A DNA stretch of 64,000 bases from Streptomyces sp. NBC_01268 (GCF_036240795.1 NZ_CP108454.1:7190001-7254000); one strand, 5' to 3'; shown: positions 43,569-53,700, numbered from the stretch's first letter. The notes: generated by a model not told the origin, from the sequence alone. Translations and numbers: made by a program.

Positions 43569-44966
43569 GTGCCCGGACACGAGACGCCGCCCGTGACAGC
43601 GGGCCGGGACGAGGTCTTCCAGGTCGAGGAACACGGCATCGACCCCATCCCCGACACCGAACGCCACGGCGGGGCCAAGGACCTCTTCTGGCTCTGGTTC
43701 GGCTCGAACCTCACCTTCACCTACGTCATCAACGGCGCCCTCGCCGTCGCCTTCGGTCTCTCCTTCTGGCAGGCCACCGCCGTCGTCGTGCTCGGCGGAC
43801 TCTCCTTCTTCGCCATCAGCGCCGCCGGCCTCAGCGGGGTGCGCACCGGCACGGCCACGCTCGTCATCTCCCGCGCCGCCTTCGGCGTCCGCGGCAACTG
43901 GCCCGCCGGACTGCTCAACTGGGTCGTCAGCATCGGCTACACGATCGTCAACACCGTCGTCGGCACCCTCGCCCTCGAGGCCTTCCTCGCCGACCTCGGC
44001 TGGAGCGGCGGCCCGCTCCCGCGCGCCCTCGCGCTCGCCGTCACCCTCGCCCTGACCTTCGCCGTCGCCCTGTGGGGGCACGCCACCGTCCAGTGGGCCG
44101 AACGCTGGATGGCCTACGTCCTCGCCGTCGGCTTCGGCGTCCTCATCGCCCTCGTCCTGCCCGGCACCGACACCACCGCCCCCGCCGCCGGGCCCGGCGC
44201 GTCCGGCTGGAGCCTGGCCCTCGTCGTCATGTTCGCGGGCCCCTTCTCGTACGTCCCGATGCCCGCCGACTACACCCGCTACCTGCCGCGCACCACCTCC
44301 CTCAAGGCGCTCACCTGGAGCGGCGGCCTCGGCGGTCTGCTCTCCTCCGTGGCGCTCGGCGTCGCGGGCGTCGCCGCCGCGACCCAGGCCGACATGACCG
44401 ACGCGGTCGCCGGTACGGAGGGTCTGCTGCCCGGGTGGTTCCAGCCGGTCTTCCTCGCGCTGGTCCTCGGCGGCTCCGTCACCAACTCGATCATCACGCT
44501 CTACTCCTCCAGCCTGAACCTCCAGGTCCTCGGCATCCCCTGGACCCGTGCCCGCGCGATCCTCGTCAGCGCGGGCGTGACCGCCGCGGGCTCGCTCGGC
44601 GCGCTGTTCCTCGTCGACTTCACCACCTCGCTGCTCTCCTTCCTCTCCCTCCTGATCATCGTGTTCGCCCCCTGGGGCGGCGTCTTCCTCGCCGACATGG
44701 TGCTGCGGCGCTGCACGTACGACGCCCAGGCCCTGCACCACGCGGGAGACGGCCCCTACCGGTACCGGTCCGGCTGGCACCCGGCCGGTCTGGTCGCGCT
44801 CCTCGCCGGAATGCTGTTCGCGGCGCTGACCTGCGACTCCGAGCTGTGGACCGGCCCTCTCGTCGCCCCGCTGGGCGGCGCCGACCTCACCCTGCTCGGC
44901 TCGGTCGTCTCGGCCCTCGTCTACGTCCTCCTGGCCCGCCGCACCGTGCGGCCCGTCGCGGCCTGA
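43569..44966 (+). CDS. NCS1-family purine/cytosine permease
   Basis: 465 residues, about 12 membrane helices. The N-terminal motif GIDPIPDTERHGGAKDLFWLWFGSN is characteristic of nucleobase:cation symporter-1 proteins, and the sodium/substrate segment FAGPFSYVPMPADYTRYLP is clear. Substrate is probably a nucleobase, cytosine or an N-heterocycle. The amidohydrolase downstream could open or deaminate the imported compound. GTG start with AGGAG ahead; controlled by the divergent TetR protein by context. Confidence 0.9.
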   Translation: MPGHETPPVTAGRDEVFQVEEHGIDPIPDTERHGGAKDLFWLWFGSNLTFTYVINGALAVAFGLSFWQATAVVVLGGLSFFAISAAGLSGVRTGTATLVISRAAFGVRGNWPAGLLNWVVSIGYTIVNTVVGTLALEAFLADLGWSGGPLPRALALAVTLALTFAVALWGHATVQWAERWMAYVLAVGFGVLIALVLPGTDTTAPAAGPGASGWSLALVVMFAGPFSYVPMPADYTRYLPRTTSLKALTWSGGLGGLLSSVALGVAGVAAATQADMTDAVAGTEGLLPGWFQPVFLALVLGGSVTNSIITLYSSSLNLQVLGIPWTRARAILVSAGVTAAGSLGALFLVDFTTSLLSFLSLLIIVFAPWGGVFLADMVLRRCTYDAQALHHAGDGPYRYRSGWHPAGLVALLAGMLFAALTCDSELWTGPLVAPLGGADLTLLGSVVSALVYVLLARRTVRPVAA

Positions 44967-44994
44967 CCCGGCCGCCCCCGAGCCGAGCCCCGCC

Positions 44995-45069
44995 CGACCC
45001 CCCTCCCCTCAAGGGAACCCGACCCCCCTCCCCTCAAGGGAACCCGACCCCCCTCCCCTCAAGAGAAGA
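44995..45069. repeat. Three tandem 25-bp repeats between permease and amidohydrolase
   Basis: Units begin CGACCCCCCTCCCCTCAAGG at 44995, 45020 and 45045. The first two are identical; the third diverges at its end to AAGAGAAGAAG, which serves as the ribosome-binding region of the amidohydrolase (ATG 45079). Each unit can form a small TCCC/GGGA hairpin. Confidence 0.85.
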
Positions 45070-45078
45070 AGACCCCGA

Positions 45079-46731
45079 ATGAACCGCCCCGCCCCCGCCG
45101 ACCTCCTCCTCACCCGCGCCCGCGTCCACACCGTCGACCCCGCGCGGCCCGAGGCCCAGGCCCTCGCCGTCCGGGACGGCCGGATCGTGTGGGTCGGCAG
45201 CGACGCCGAGGCCGGCGCCTGGGCCGGCCCGCACACCCGCGTCCTCGACGCGGGCGGCCGGCTCGTCCTGCCCGGCTTCGTCGACGCCCACAACCACGTG
45301 CGCCTCGGCTCCGACGACGCCTGCGTCCAGCTGGCCGGCGCCCGTGACCTCGACGCCGTGCACGCCCGTATCCGCGCCTGGCACGCGGCGCACCCCGACG
45401 CGTCCTGGATCGAGGCCGAGGCCTTCGACTACTCCGTGATCCCCGACGGACGGATGCCCACCGCCGTCGACCTGGACCCCGCGACCGGCGACACCCCCGC
45501 GCTCGTCCTCAGCTACGACGTCCACACCGCCTGGCTCAACACCGCCGCCCTGCGCCGCCTCGGCGTCCGCGCGGGCCACACCGAGCTGCCGTTCGGCACC
45601 GCCGTGACCGATCCGGCCACCGGCGAACCCACCGGATTCGTCAAGGACTTCGCCGTCAAGGGCCTCTCCCGCGACGGACACCGCGCCCTGCGCGAGCTCG
45701 GGGTCCCGTGGGCCTCGCCGGACCGGCAGTACGGGCGCCTCGCCAAGAGCCTGGACGACGCCGCCCGTTACGGCATCACCACGGTCGTCGAACCCCAGAA
45801 CTCCCTCGACGACCTCGCCCTCTTCCAGCGCGCCCGCACCGAGGGCCGGCTCCGTTCCCGGATCGTCGCCGCGCTCTTCCACCCGCGCGGCACCACCGAG
45901 GCGGACCTCGACGCGTTCGAGGCGGCGGCCGAGGAGTTCGCCGACGACCGGCTGCGCGTCGGGCCGCTGAAGCTGTACATCGACGACGTCGTCGAGCCCC
46001 GTACCGCCGCCCTCCTCGAACCGTACGCGGGCTGCGGCCACCACCGGGGCGACACCTTCTACCCGCCCGAGGAGTTCGCCGAGCTCCTCACGCGCCTCGA
46101 CGCGCGCGGCTTCCAGTGCTTCGTGCACGCCACCGGCGACCGGGGCATCCGTACCGTGCTCGACGCCGTCGAGCGGGCCCGCGCCGTCAACGGGCCCCGC
46201 GACGCCCGCCACCAGATCGTGCACGTCGAATGCCTCGACCCCGCCGACACCCCGCGCTTCGCCGCCCTCGGCGTCACCGCCTGCATGCAGCCCCGGCACG
46301 CCGCCCCCGACATCGCGGGCCCCGGTCAGGACTGGGCCGAGAACATCGGCCCCGAGCGCTGGCACAAGGCCTGGCCGCTGCGCAGCCTGCACCGCGCGGG
46401 CGCGCTGCTCGCCCTGTCCAGCGACTGGAACGTCGCCGAGATGGACCCCATGATCGGCATCCACGCCGCCGTCACCCGCCGCCCGCCCGGCGGCGGCGAG
46501 GCCTGGACCGCCGGGGAGGCGATCGACGTCGCCACCGCCGTCGAGGGCTACACGATGGGCTCGGCGCGCGCCAACTTCCTGGAGCACGAGCGCGGTTCGC
46601 TGACCGTCGGCAAGCTGGCCGACTTCGTCGTCCTGTCCCGGGACATCCTCCGCGTCGACCCCGACGCCATCCCCGGAACGGTCGCGGAGACGGTCGTCGT
46701 GGGCGGGGAGGTCGTGCACAGCCTCGGCTAG
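45079..46731 (+). CDS. Amidohydrolase family protein (YtcJ/Amidohydro_3)
   Basis: 550 residues. N-terminal beta-sandwich LLLTRARVHTVDP, metal site HxH at His71/His73 (GFVDAHNHVRLG), later HVECLDPAD and LALSSDWNVAEMDPMIGIHAA, and the closing composite domain GKLADFVVLSRD. Zinc-dependent hydrolase of the Amidohydro_3 group; substrate unknown, but the co-directional permease suggests an N-heterocyclic compound. Its TAG stop is part of the CTAG target duplicated by the adjacent IS element, so the protein is complete but its transcript now runs into the IS. Confidence 0.9.
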   Translation: MNRPAPADLLLTRARVHTVDPARPEAQALAVRDGRIVWVGSDAEAGAWAGPHTRVLDAGGRLVLPGFVDAHNHVRLGSDDACVQLAGARDLDAVHARIRAWHAAHPDASWIEAEAFDYSVIPDGRMPTAVDLDPATGDTPALVLSYDVHTAWLNTAALRRLGVRAGHTELPFGTAVTDPATGEPTGFVKDFAVKGLSRDGHRALRELGVPWASPDRQYGRLAKSLDDAARYGITTVVEPQNSLDDLALFQRARTEGRLRSRIVAALFHPRGTTEADLDAFEAAAEEFADDRLRVGPLKLYIDDVVEPRTAALLEPYAGCGHHRGDTFYPPEEFAELLTRLDARGFQCFVHATGDRGIRTVLDAVERARAVNGPRDARHQIVHVECLDPADTPRFAALGVTACMQPRHAAPDIAGPGQDWAENIGPERWHKAWPLRSLHRAGALLALSSDWNVAEMDPMIGIHAAVTRRPPGGGEAWTAGEAIDVATAVEGYTMGSARANFLEHERGSLTVGKLADFVVLSRDILRVDPDAIPGTVAETVVVGGEVVHSLG

Positions 46732-46739
46732 GTCGTGTT

Positions 46740-47069
46740 TTAGAACTCGCTGACCTGCTTGGTTGGCCGTCCGGGGAAGTCGCGGGCGGCCATCCAGATG
46801 GTGAGGTCGCGGGCGATGTTGCTGATGCTGGTCGCCGTGGTGACCTCGTGCTCGTCGCGGGAGGTGTCACGGCGGACGATCTCGTAACCGCCTTCATCGA
46901 GGACGGCCACGGAGGCGAACCAGACGGGGTCGTCCTCGTCGGGCTGGACGACGACGAAGGTGTTGTCGGAGTTGTTGAGGTCGCTGATCATCATGAACAG
47001 CGCGTCCTCGGAGGGGTCGTCGATGCGGTCGCCGTTCTCGCTGTCGGCGCCGTAGTACTGAGCCCCCAT
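46740..47069 (-). CDS. Passenger protein of the IS, Imm1-like (tentative)
   Basis: 109 residues, acidic (begins MGAQYYGADSENGDRIDDPS), one compact alpha/beta domain. The run SEDALFMMISDLNNSDNTFVVV, then WFASVAVLDEGGYEIVRRDT and SISNIARDLTIWMAAR resembles the order of strands and helices in Imm1-type immunity proteins, but I cannot confirm this without a search. The stop codon TAA is made by the terminal inverted repeat of the IS, and the gene is downstream of the transposase in the same direction. Base composition is less GC-rich than the neighbours, which suggests foreign origin. Confidence 0.65.
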   Translation of the reverse strand: MGAQYYGADSENGDRIDDPSEDALFMMISDLNNSDNTFVVVQPDEDDPVWFASVAVLDEGGYEIVRRDTSRDEHEVTTATSISNIARDLTIWMAARDFPGRPTKQVSEF

Positions 47070-47141
47070 CGCTGTCTCTCCCTCACCCTGTCGATCCTGG
47101 TCGCGGTCAGCATTGCATGAGGAACCGACAGCTCAGACCGG

Positions 47142-48011
47142 TCATAACCATTCGCCGATCGCGGCGATCAGGACGGTGGCTTCGAAGCGGACGGCGAGTT
47201 TGTCGAACCTGGTGGCGACCGCACGGTTGCGCTTGAGCCGGTTGATCCCGCACTCGACCGCGTGCCGGGCCTTGTAGTCCTCGCGGTCGAACGCCGGAGG
47301 CCGCCCGCCGGCCTTCCCCCGCCGCTTGCGGTTGGCCACCTGGTCGGCAGGCTCGGGGATCGTGCACCGGATTCCCCGCTTTCGCAGGTAGGCCCGGTTG
47401 GCCTGGGACGAATACGCCTTGTCGCCCCGCACTCGCAGGGGACGGACACGGGGACGGCCCGGTCCGGTGCGGGGGACCCGGATGCCTTCCAGGACGGCGG
47501 CGAACTGAGGACTGTCACCACTCTGACCTGCGGTGACCAGTAGAGACAGCGGCCGCTGGCCTTGCTCGCAGGCCAGGTGGATCTTGGTGGTGAAGCCTCC
47601 CCGGGACCGGCCCAGGCCGTGGTCGTCGGGTTCGCTGCGGGTGCCGCCCGGCGGTTCCTTCTGGGCCTGTCCGTCGCGGCGGGCGCCTGCAGCGTGCTGA
47701 TGGGCCCGGCAGATCGTGGAGTCGACGTTGACCTCCCACGTGATCAGCCCGCCCGCGTCCGCCCGGGCCTGCAGTCCGGTCAGCAATTCGGGCCAGGTGC
47801 CATCACGTTGCCAGCGGCGGAAGAGTCCGTAGACCGTTTGCCACGGCCCGTACTCCGACGGCAGATCCCGCCACGGAGCACCGGTACGAACCCGCCACCG
47901 GATCCCATCGATCAGCCTCCTCCGCCCCACCGCCGGCCTGCCCCGCATCGCGACCGGCAGCATCGGCTCGAGCACGGCCCACTGCTCGTCAGAAAGATCC
48001 CCTCGCCCCAC
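47142..48011 (-). CDS. IS5-family DDE transposase
   Basis: 289 residues in one frame. N-terminal DUF4096-like DNA-binding part ([36 protein letters not shown]) and an RNase H-like core with Asp97 (NVDST), Asp197 (RGDKAY) and Glu253 in [21 protein letters not shown], the Y-(2)-R-(3)-E-(6)-K-like signature of this family. GTG start at 48011. It appears functional. It is followed by the passenger gene after 72 bp. Confidence 0.93.
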   Translation of the reverse strand: MGRGDLSDEQWAVLEPMLPVAMRGRPAVGRRRLIDGIRWRVRTGAPWRDLPSEYGPWQTVYGLFRRWQRDGTWPELLTGLQARADAGGLITWEVNVDSTICRAHQHAAGARRDGQAQKEPPGGTRSEPDDHGLGRSRGGFTTKIHLACEQGQRPLSLLVTAGQSGDSPQFAAVLEGIRVPRTGPGRPRVRPLRVRGDKAYSSQANRAYLRKRGIRCTIPEPADQVANRKRRGKAGGRPPAFDREDYKARHAVECGINRLKRNRAVATRFDKLAVRFEATVLIAAIGEWL

Positions 48012-48065
48012 ACCGCGATCATCACGGCGCAGGGCGAACGGCGAAGCCCACTTCTAAAACACGGC

Positions 48066-48138
48066 CTAGCGCCTGTCGTCAAACTCCCGTCGTCGCCCGA
48101 AGGGCGGCCCCGCGCGGGAGTTTGACGACAGGCCCTAG
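48066..48138. terminator. Shared terminator, split from its upstream gene by the IS
   Basis: GCCTGTCGTCAAACTCCCG (48071-48089) and CGGGAGTTTGACGACAGGC (48115-48133) form a perfect 19-bp stem; an inner CGCCC/GGGCG hairpin is in the loop. CTAG at each foot (48066-48069, 48135-48138) also pairs; the right CTAG is the sigma gene stop and the left one, before the IS came in, was the amidohydrolase stop. Confidence 0.85.
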
Positions 48139-49325
48139 GTCGGGTCCGACGCCTCCCGCCGGACCAGACCCTGGCGGGCAGGCCGGAGGAGGGTGTTGAG
48201 CCGGGCCGCCTGCCGGGTCAGGTGCTCGCGCTCGGCGAGGTCGGTGGCCCGGTGGGCCGCCTCCGCGTACAGGCGGGCCGCCGTCGTGAGGTCGCCGTCG
48301 CGCTCGTGGAGGTACGCGGCCACCGCGGAGTGGCGGGGGAGCGAGTCGTCCAGTTCCGCGAGGGCCGCGAGCCCGGCGCGCGGGCCGTCGGCCTCGCCCA
48401 CCGCGACCGCGCGGTTGAGCCGGACGACCGGGCTGTCGGTGAGGCGTACGAGCTCGTCGTACCACTCGACGATCTGCACCCAGTCGGTCTCCCCGGCGGT
48501 GGGCGCGTCCGCGTGGAGCGCCGCGACGGCGGCCTGCGCCTGGAACTCGCCCAGCCGGTCGCGGGCGAGGGCCGCCTGCAGGATGTCGACGCCCTCGGCG
48601 ATCAGCGCGGTGTCCCACCGGCCGCGGTCCTGCTCGGCGAGCGGCACCAGGCCGCCGTCGGGCGTCGTCCGGGCGGCCCGCCGGGCGTGGTGCAGCAGCA
48701 TGAGGGCCAGCAGCCCTGCCACCTCAGGGTGGTCGATGCGGGCGGCGAGCTGCCGGGTGAGCCGGATGGCCTCGGCGGAGAGGTCGACGTCGCCGGAGTA
48801 GCCCTCGTTGAAGACCAGGTACAGGACGCGCAGCACGGTGGCGACGTCGCCCGGCCGGTCGAGGCGCACGCCGGAGACGGTGCGTTTGGCCCGGCTGATG
48901 CGCTGCGCCATCGTCGCCTCCGGCACCAGATAGGCCGCCGCGATCTGGCGGGTGGTGAGCCCGCCGACGGCGCGCAGCGTCAGCGCGACCGCCGACGCCG
49001 GGGTCAGCGACGGGTGCGCGCACAGGAAGTAGAGCCGCAGCGTGTCGTCCACCGCGGGCGCCGGACCCGGCGCCGGTTCCTCGGCGGCACGGTCCTCGCG
49101 CCGGCGCCGGGCGGCGTCGGCGCGGCTCGCGTCGAGGAACTTGCGCCAGGCCACGGTGACCAGCCAGCCCTTCGGGTCGCGCGGCCGGTCGCCCGCCACC
49201 CCGCCCCGGAGCGCCTCGACCAGGGCCTCCTGTACGGCGTCCTCGGCCGCCGCGAAGTCGGCTCCGCGGCGGACGAGGACACCGATCACGCTCGGGGTGA
49301 GGCTCCTGAGCAGGACCTCGTCCAT
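48135..49325 (-). CDS. ECF42-type RNA polymerase sigma factor
   Basis: 396 residues. Sigma-2 (~1-70, AAAEDAVQEALVEAL, DPKGWLVTVAWRKFLDASR) and sigma-4 (~105-165, VGGLTTRQIAAAYLVPEATMAQRISRAK) are followed by a ~200-residue helical, TPR-like C-terminal domain with VRLNRAVAVGEADGPRAGL, the mark of the ECF42 group. That group is regulated with DGPF/YciI proteins rather than anti-sigma factors, and such a gene lies directly upstream. ATG at 49325 is used; a GTG at 49337 would overlap the DGPF stop by 4 bp. Confidence 0.92.
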   Translation of the reverse strand: MDEVLLRSLTPSVIGVLVRRGADFAAAEDAVQEALVEALRGGVAGDRPRDPKGWLVTVAWRKFLDASRADAARRRREDRAAEEPAPGPAPAVDDTLRLYFLCAHPSLTPASAVALTLRAVGGLTTRQIAAAYLVPEATMAQRISRAKRTVSGVRLDRPGDVATVLRVLYLVFNEGYSGDVDLSAEAIRLTRQLAARIDHPEVAGLLALMLLHHARRAARTTPDGGLVPLAEQDRGRWDTALIAEGVDILQAALARDRLGEFQAQAAVAALHADAPTAGETDWVQIVEWYDELVRLTDSPVVRLNRAVAVGEADGPRAGLAALAELDDSLPRHSAVAAYLHERDGDLTTAARLYAEAAHRATDLAEREHLTRQAARLNTLLRPARQGLVRREASDPT

Positions 49326-49333
49326 GGGGGAGG

Positions 49334-49741
49334 TCACTCCGTGACGGTGGGAGGCGCGGTCAGGAAGGGGCGCACCTCCAGCCACTCGTGGATCGGCTCG
49401 CCGCCCGCCCCGGGGGCGGCGGACAGCTCCCCGGCCAGCTCGACGGCGCGCTCGTAATCGGCCACGTCGATGATCATCCAGCCGGCGATGAGGTCCTTCG
49501 TCTCCGCGAACGGGCCGTCGGTGACCGGCGGGCGCCCCTCCCCGTCGTAGCGGACCCAGGCGCCCTCGGGGGCGAGCGCCTGACCGTCGACGAACTCGCC
49601 GGTCTTCTCCAGCCGCGCCGCGAAGTCGTTCATGTACCGCACGTGGTCCGTGATCTCGTCCGGGGTCCACCGGGCCATCGGGACGTCGTTGACCGCGGCC
49701 GGGGCGCCTCGGTAGTGCTTCAGCAGCAGGTACTTGGCCAT
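49334..49741 (-). CDS. YciI/DGPF-domain protein, ECF42 partner
   Basis: 135 residues, ferredoxin-like YCII fold. The DGPF motif is at 75-78 in VTDGPFAETKDLIAGWMIIDV, after the N-terminal KYLLLKHYRGAP. In ECF42 loci this protein is co-expressed with the sigma factor and is often its target. ATG at 49741 with GAGGAGA upstream; the stop lies 9 bp before the sigma ATG. Confidence 0.92.
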   Translation of the reverse strand: MAKYLLLKHYRGAPAAVNDVPMARWTPDEITDHVRYMNDFAARLEKTGEFVDGQALAPEGAWVRYDGEGRPPVTDGPFAETKDLIAGWMIIDVADYERAVELAGELSAAPGAGGEPIHEWLEVRPFLTAPPTVTE

Positions 49742-49961
49742 GATGTCTCTCCTCGGTCTCCTGCGACCCATAGTGGCCGCGTTCACCCCTGGGACGGAGC
49801 CGGACGCGCGATCTCGACATCGCCGCCGGATTTTCCTTCCACGGATGTCACGGCCGGGGTCCGCGCGCCGAAACGGTGGTGTCCGCCGCCGAGAACGGGG
49901 ACGCCAAGGGTGTGCGAAACGGAATGGCGTGCTCGGATTTCAAGATCGTAAAGTTGCCGCC

Positions 49962-50483
49962 ATGACCGAGAAGACGCCCTCCGAGTCCGCCGCCGTCGCT
50001 CCCTTCCCGCCCGTCCTGACCCGGCACGCCGAGGCCGAGACCTGCGCCGACCCGAGCAGCGTCATGACGCTGCTCGCCGACTCGCACCAGACGGCCGACG
50101 GCTTCACCAGCTACCGCTCCACCTTCGCCAAGGGGGCCGTGGGCGCGCCCGCGCACTTCCACACCAAGGCCACCGAGCTGTTCTTCGTCATCAGCGGCTC
50201 CCTCCAGGTCCTGGTCGACGAGGAGATCACCGTCCTGGGCGCCGGCGACTTCCTCGCCGTCCCGCCGCACACCCCGCACGCCTTCGCCGCCGCGCCGGGC
50301 TGCGAGGCCGACGTCCTGTTCGTCTTCACCCCGGGCATGGGCCGCTTCGACTACCTGCGCCTCCTCGGCCGGGTCATGCGCGGCGAGGCCGACTTCCAGG
50401 AGATCGCGGACTCGGCCGAGCGGTACGACAACCACTACGTCGACAGCCCGGTCTGGCGCGCCGCCCTGGAGGCCTCGGCCTGA
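49962..50483 (+). CDS. Cupin-domain protein
   Basis: 173 residues. Cupin motif 1 is GAPAHFHTKATELFFVISG (His-x-His metal pair and Glu) and motif 2 GDFLAVPPHTPHAF. The C-terminal ~50 residues form helices (YLRLLGRVMRG). Small metal-binding beta barrel, enzymatic or ligand-binding; the role is not known. Divergent from the DGPF gene across 220 bp with no clear operator. Confidence 0.85.
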   Translation: MTEKTPSESAAVAPFPPVLTRHAEAETCADPSSVMTLLADSHQTADGFTSYRSTFAKGAVGAPAHFHTKATELFFVISGSLQVLVDEEITVLGAGDFLAVPPHTPHAFAAAPGCEADVLFVFTPGMGRFDYLRLLGRVMRGEADFQEIADSAERYDNHYVDSPVWRAALEASA

Positions 50484-50759
50484 CGGCCCGGCCTGCCGGG
50501 GACGGCCTGACGGGCGCGGCTTCGATGGGCATCCCGCCCACCAGGGCTGACCCCCCGTCACCACCCGTGCACCCCGCGCCCGGTCGGGCGGACCGCCACC
50601 AGGACGCGGCCGGACCACCCGACCAGGTGAAGTGGGCCGAGTCCCCCACGTCGCGGAGTCCGCGTGCGGCAGGCTCACTCCACCATGGCTGCATCATGGC
50701 CACGGCGGGCCGCGCACACACCGGCTCGCCGCCGCTGCGCGCATGTGAAGGTGGACGCG
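50484..50759. other. Intergenic stretch of 276 bp, nothing recognised
   Basis: GC-rich spacer between the cupin gene and the lectin gene. It has several short GC dyads but no clear terminator, promoter or gene. Confidence 0.4.
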
Positions 50760-53700
50760 ATGACCGGCAGACGCAGGGTGCTCGCCAGGATGCTGACGAT
50801 GTGTCTGATCCTGGGCGCGGGAGGGTGGTCGGGGCCCGGCGCGGCCGGCGCGGACCGCACACCGCCCGCACCGGTCCCCGTCGGACGGGGTGTCGCCGCC
50901 GACCAGACCACCGTCTCGCACGACGACTTCCGCACCGGCTGGGACCAGGACGAACCCGGCCTCGCCCCCGACCAGGTGTCCAGCTCCGACTTCGGCCAGC
51001 AGTTCTCGACCGCCGTCGACGGCCAGGTCTACGCGCAGCCCCTCGTCGTCGGCGACACCCTCGTCGTCGCCACCGAGAACAACAAGGTCTACGGACTCGA
51101 CGCCGCCTCCGGGGCCGTTACGTGGACCCGCGACCTGGGCCCCGCGTGGCCCGCCGCCGCCATCAGCTGCGGCGACCTGGTGCCGAACATCGGCGTCACC
51201 TCGACCCCCGTGTACGACCCCACGAGCAACGCCCTCTACCTCACCTCCAAGGTGAACGACGGGGCCGACGACCAGCACCCCAACTGGTACGTGCACGCCG
51301 TCGACCCCGCGACCGGCGCCGAGCGCAGCGGCTGGCCCGTCAAGGTCGCCGGCTCGCCCTCCAACGACCCGGGGCGCGCCTTCAACCCGTACACCGCCGC
51401 ACAGCGTCCCGGGCTGCTCCTCATGGGCGGCTCCGTCTACGCGGCCTTCGCCTCGCACTGCGACCACGGTCCGTACGTCGGTTACGTCCTCGGCGTCAAC
51501 ACCTCGACCCGCAAGACGACCCTGTGGGCCAGCGAGGACTCCTCCGCCAACGGCATGGCGGGCATCTGGATGAGCGGCGGCGGCCTCGTCTCCGACGGGC
51601 CCGGCCGGATCATCCTCAGCACCGGCAACGGCGTCACCCCCGCCCCCGGCCCCGGCGGCATGCCGCCCGGGCAGCTGTCGGAATCCGTCGTCCGGCTCGG
51701 CGTCAACAGCGACGGCACCCTGTCCGCGCAGGACTTCTTCAGCCCGTCCAACGCCAACCAGCTCGACCTCAACGACACCGACCTGGGCTCCGGCGGCCCC
51801 GTCGCCCTCCCCGGCACCCCCTTCGGCACCAGCAGCCACCCCAAACTGCTCGCGCAGATCGGCAAGGACGGCCGGCTCTTCCTCCTCGACCGCGACGACC
51901 TGGGCGGGCGCTCCCAAGGCCCCGGCGGCACCGACAAGGTCCTCGGCACCTTCGGACCGTACGAGGGCGTGTGGGGTCACCCGGGGGTGTACGGCGGACA
52001 GGGCGGCTACGTCTACACGATCGGCTCCCGCGGCCCGCTGCGCGCCTTCGCGTACGGCCTCACCGGCTCCGGCCAACCCGCGCTCACCAACACCGGGAGC
52101 AGCACGGAGAGCTTCGGCTACACCTCCGGCTCGCCCGTGATCACCTCCACCGGCACCAACCCCGGCTCCGCGCTCGTCTGGGCCATCCACGCGGACGGCT
52201 CCAACGGCGCCAACGGCCGGCTGCGCGCGTACGACGCCGTCCCCGTGAACGGCGCGCTGAAGCTGCGCTGGTCCGCGCCGATCGGGACCGCCGCCAAGTT
52301 CACGGTGCCCGCCACCGACGGCGGCCGGATCTACGTCGGCACCCGCGACGGGCACGTCCTCGCCTTCGGCCGCCCCGCCAACACCGCCCTCACCGCCGCC
52401 CCCGTCGACTTCGGCAAGGTCGCCGTCGGCTCGACCGGCGGCGCGACGGCGACGGTCACCGCCACCCGCGACGTGACCGTCAGCGCCGTCACCACCCCGT
52501 CCGGAGGCGCCTTCACCGCGAGCCCCACCGGGCTGCCCCGCACCCTGCACAACGGCGACACCTTCTCCGTGCCGGTGTCCTTCACGCCGACCGCGCCAGG
52601 ACCGGACAGCTCGGTCCTCACCTTCGCCACCGACCTCGGCGACAGCGCCCTCGGCCTCACCGGATACGGCACCCGGCCCGGCCTCGTCGCCGCGCCGACG
52701 ACGCTCGACTTCGGCACCGTGCCCACCACCACCGAGAAGTCCCTCGGCGTCACCTTCACCAACACCGGCACCCAGCCCGAGACGGTCTCCGCGACCGCCT
52801 CGCCCGGCGCCCCGTTCAGCGCCGCGGGCCTGCCGGCCGACGGCACCGTCGTCCAGCCCCAGCAGTCCGTCTCCGTCCAGGTCGCGTACGCCCCCACCAG
52901 CAGCGGCAACGACACCGGCACCCTCTCCGTGACCGGCCAGAACGGCACCGCGACCGTGGACCTCACGGGCAGCGCCGTCACCGGCGAGGCCCGCCTGACC
53001 ATCACCCCCACCTCGACGGCGTTCGGGTCGGTGAAGGTCGGTCAGTCCGTGACCAAGACCTTCGACATCAGCAACACCGGCAACATCCCGCTCACCATCA
53101 CCAAGGCCAAGCCGCCCGCCGCCCCCTTCCACGTCACCAACCCCCTCAGCGAGGGCCAGGTCCTCGGTCCCGAGGACGTCGTCCACCAGGCCGTCACCTT
53201 CTCGCCGACCTCCCTCGGCACCGTCCAGGCCGCCTACGCCCTCACCTCCGACGACGGACACGGCGCCCTGGACGAGAGCCTCTCCGGCACCGGAGCCGCC
53301 GGCAGCGGCGTCACCGTCCCCGGGCCCGACGCCGGCGGCTGGAAGCTCAACGGCAACGCCCTGATCTCCGGCGGCGACCTCCAGCTCACCCAGGCCACCC
53401 CCGGCCAGCGCGGCACCGCCGTGTGGCCCGTGCCCGTGCTCACCGACGGCCTCAAGGCCACCTTCACCACCGTCATCGGCGGCGGCGACGGCGCCGACGG
53501 ACTCTCCTTCGCCCTCCTCGACCCGGCCAGGACCACCCCGGGCGCCCTGGGCGCCGGGGGCGGCGGACTCGGCTACTCCGGCCTGCCGGGCACGGCCGTC
53601 ACCTTCGACACCTACGACAACGGCACGAACGACCCCTCGGCCAACTTCGTCGGCATCGCCACCTCGGGCAGCGGCGACGCCCTCACCTACGCCTCGACCA

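Larger units (their letters stand above)
46732..48065 (-). mobile_element. IS5-family insertion sequence, 1,334 bp, with passenger gene
   Basis: Terminal inverted repeats of 14 bp, GTCGTGTTTTAGAA (46732-46745) and its complement TTCTAAAACACGGC (48052-48065), differ at one base. The element is flanked by CTAG direct repeats (46728-46731 and 48066-48069), a target duplication typical of IS5-type elements. It holds one intact transposase gene and, downstream on the same strand, a 109-codon gene of different type. Intact ends and open frames suggest a recent insertion. Confidence 0.9.

Noticed and set aside
44995..45069. CRISPR-like array
   Set aside because: Only three contiguous 25-bp copies with no spacers; it is a simple tandem repeat. 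No other CRISPR-like pattern or cas gene was seen in the window.
46740..47069. Passenger gene as a chromosomal gene lying outside the IS
   Set aside because: The left inverted repeat (46732-46745) and the CTAG duplication are outside it, so it lies within the element.
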